Assembly: GCA_902563835.1 (NCBI GenBank)
Contig: CACEZB010000008.1
Location: 1 to 54,860, forward strand
Source: an uncultured SAR86 cluster bacterium
Lineage (GTDB): Bacteria; Pseudomonadota; Gammaproteobacteria; Magnimaribacterales; D2472
Direction: 5' to 3'
DNA: 54,860 nt
This document shows, piece by piece, positions 53,590-54,860 of this stretch; within the stretch, counting starts at the first letter, position 1, and every line of letters begins with the position of its first letter. The position numbers and the translations under genes are program-made. A model generated the notes under the pieces. It was not told the origin of the DNA. It ran no database searches and saw only the letters and a list, made by a program, of their open reading frames with translations.

Positions 53590-54024
53590 ATGAAAACTTA
53601 CTCATTAAAAAAAGAAGAAGTGGAAAGAAACTGGTTCTTACTTGATGCTACGGATAAGGTTCTTGGCAGAATTGCTACCAAAATTGCTGATAGGATAAGG
53701 GGAAAAGATAAAGCCACTTTTACACCTCATACTGATGGAGGTGATTATGTAATTGTCATAAATGCAGAGAAGATAAAAGTAACCGGTTCTAAATTTACAG
53801 ACAAAAAATATTATCGCCATTCTTTATATCCTGGCGGCTTAAAAACAAAAACATTTAAAGATTTAAATAAAGATAATCCAGAGAGGATTATAGAAGAAGC
53901 TGTCAAAGGTATGCTGCCAAAAAATAAATTAGGTAGATCGATGATTAAGAAGTTGAAAGTTTACAAAGGTTCAGAACATAATCATGAATCTCAAAAGCCA
54001 ATAGAATGGAATCCTAGTTTATGA
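53590..54024 (+). CDS. rplM: 50S ribosomal protein L13
   Basis: Early-assembling 23S rRNA-binding protein. The ATG at 53590 gives 144 residues starting [15 protein letters not shown], which aligns with E. coli L13; an ATG two codons upstream is in frame but not conserved. [32 protein letters not shown] and the [20 protein letters not shown] end are family signatures. Overlaps rpsI by four bases. Confidence 0.97.
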   Translation: MKTYSLKKEEVERNWFLLDATDKVLGRIATKIADRIRGKDKATFTPHTDGGDYVIVINAEKIKVTGSKFTDKKYYRHSLYPGGLKTKTFKDLNKDNPERIIEEAVKGMLPKNKLGRSMIKKLKVYKGSEHNHESQKPIEWNPSL

Positions 54025-54413
54025 GTAAAGAAGTCTATTATGCGACAGGGAGAAGAAAAACTTCATCAGCTAGAATCTATCTAAAAAAAGGTAAGGGTAA
54101 TATTGTTATAAATGATATTAAGCTTGATGAATATTTTGGTAGAAAGGTTGCTCAAATGTTAGTGGTACAGCCTTTAGAGCTTGTAGATTTAGTTGAAAAA
54201 TTTGATATTAATATTAAAGTTAAAGGTGGCGGTAATTTTGGTCAGGCTGGCGCAATTAGGCACGGCATTTCAAGAGCATTAACAAAATATGACGAAGAAT
54301 TAAGGCCTCAGCTTAAGAAGGCTGGTCTTTTAACACGAGATTCTAGGAAGGTTGAAAGAAAGAAGCCTGGCTTGGTTAAAGCAAGAAAAAGTAAACAATT
54401 TTCTAAAAGATAA
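54021..54413 (+). CDS. rpsI: 30S ribosomal protein S9
   Basis: 130 residues, as in E. coli. [16 protein letters not shown] at the start, [19 protein letters not shown] in the middle, and the positively charged tail ending QFSKR that reaches the P-site tRNA. ATG overlaps the rplM stop (ATGA). Confidence 0.97.
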   Translation: MSKEVYYATGRRKTSSARIYLKKGKGNIVINDIKLDEYFGRKVAQMLVVQPLELVDLVEKFDINIKVKGGGNFGQAGAIRHGISRALTKYDEELRPQLKKAGLLTRDSRKVERKKPGLVKARKSKQFSKR

Positions 54414-54471
54414 ATCTTTACTTTATACAAAGTTATTTCTAATTATAAGCAGATTTTATAGTACTGAATTA

Positions 54472-54480
54472 TGATATAAT
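54472..54480 (+). promoter_or_regulatory. Extended -10 promoter of petA
   Basis: TGATATAAT (TG-n-TATAAT), 32 bases before the petA ATG. No strong -35. It lies in the 99-base rpsI-petA spacer, so petA appears to be a separate transcription unit. Confidence 0.55.
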
Positions 54481-54512
54481 TTCGCTGTTATTTTTAGTAG
54501 CACACATCCTAA

Positions 54513-54860
54513 ATGCAAGAAAAAGAAAAGACAAGAAGAAAAGTTTTGATTGGCTTAACAAGTGCTGTAGGTTTATCAGGCTTGCCTTTTGCTGCAACAC
54601 CTTTTATAGCTGCATGGAACCCAAGTGCAAAAGCTAAAGCCGCTGGAGCCCCTGTTAAATTAGATGTATCAAAGATGCAATATGGACAACAAATTCAAGT
54701 TGCATGGAGAAAACAGCCTGTTTTTATTGTTAGGCATACCAAAGAAAGTTTAGCTAGTTTAGATTTAGGTATATCGAAGTTAGCTGATCCAAATTCAGAT
54801 CAAATTGAAGAGCCCTACAAAGGTCTAAATGCTTCACGATCTCAAAGTCCTGAATATTCT
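54513..54860 (+). CDS. petA: Ubiquinol-cytochrome c reductase iron-sulfur subunit (Rieske), N-terminal part
   Basis: 116 codons from ATG to the window edge, starting MQEKEKTRRKVLIGLTSAVG. The T-R-R-K-V-L followed by a hydrophobic helix is a twin-arginine signal/anchor, as expected for a Rieske protein; PFIAAWNPSAKAKAAGAPV and FIVRHTKES match proteobacterial PetA. The [2Fe-2S]-binding C-H-x-G and C-P-C-H motifs lie beyond the window. rplM-rpsI-petA is a conserved gammaproteobacterial order. The subunit passes electrons from ubiquinol to cytochrome c1 in the bc1 complex. Confidence 0.92.
   Translation, partial: MQEKEKTRRKVLIGLTSAVGLSGLPFAATPFIAAWNPSAKAKAAGAPVKLDVSKMQYGQQIQVAWRKQPVFIVRHTKESLASLDLGISKLADPNSDQIEEPYKGLNASRSQSPEYS

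Noticed and set aside
54420-54433. ACTTT-ATAC-AAAGT hairpin after rpsI
   Set aside because: Five weak base pairs without a clean T-run; not enough for a terminator call.

Overview
The window is AT-rich, gene-dense bacterial chromosome with almost no spacer DNA. Gene order is gammaproteobacterial throughout: map-glnD-dapD-dapE; carAB-greA-rlmE-ftsH-glmM-tpiA-secG; tRNA-fMet-rimP-nusA-infB-rbfA-truB-rpsO-pnp; lolB-ispE-tRNA-Gln-prs-rplY-pth-ychF-tRNA-Met; hemA-prfA-prmC; gatCAB next to mreBCD; kdsD-lptA-lptB-rpoN; mlaC-ibaG-murA; rplM-rpsI-petA. Low GC, overlapping genes and missing members of otherwise conserved clusters fit a streamlined marine gammaproteobacterium of the SAR86 type. That assignment is an inference from composition and synteny; no rRNA gene is present to prove it.

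Layout. 1-1738: start of an RDD membrane protein (-), a POT peptide transporter (+) and a 42-codon basic protein (+). 1716-7036 (-): map, glnD, dapD and dapE. 7193-16895 (+): carbamoyl-phosphate synthase, GreA, RlmE, FtsH, GlmM, TpiA and SecG. 16904-25098: inverted tRNA-Leu, then the tRNA-fMet/rimP to pnp translation and RNA-decay cluster. 25244-25756 (+): two small, apparently paralogous membrane proteins of unknown function separated by a hairpin. 25858-30741 (-): lolB-ispE-tRNA-Gln-prs-rplY-pth-ychF-tRNA-Met. 30719-33845 (+): hemA-prfA-prmC. 33847-36660: a nitroreductase (-) and an acyl-CoA ligase plus MaoC hydratase pair (+). 36665-39818 (-): gatCAB. 39901-44616 (+): mreBCD and a short YhdP-like protein. 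44608-49343 (-): kdsD-lptA-lptB-rpoN-mgtE. 49390-51494 (+): mlaC-ibaG-murA. 51496-52497 (-): a DegS-like protease. 52475-54413 (+): zapE, rplM and rpsI. 54513-end (+): start of petA (Rieske protein).

Most genes are core functions: lysine/DAP and peptidoglycan precursors, pyrimidine/arginine precursor synthesis, translation, envelope assembly and cell shape. GlnD together with RpoN shows that nitrogen-type regulation has been kept despite streamlining.

The least explained parts are the two-gene small membrane protein locus after pnp; the 42-codon basic ORF overlapping the POT and dapE 3' ends; promoters whose -10 box sits six bases from the start codon (greA, mlaC), which would make leaderless mRNAs; near-symmetric -10 boxes shared by divergent genes; and reduced kds/lpt and mla clusters lacking kdsC, lptC and most mla genes. 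No CRISPR array, insertion sequence, prophage or rRNA operon is visible, and no stretch over 300 bases lacks a gene.
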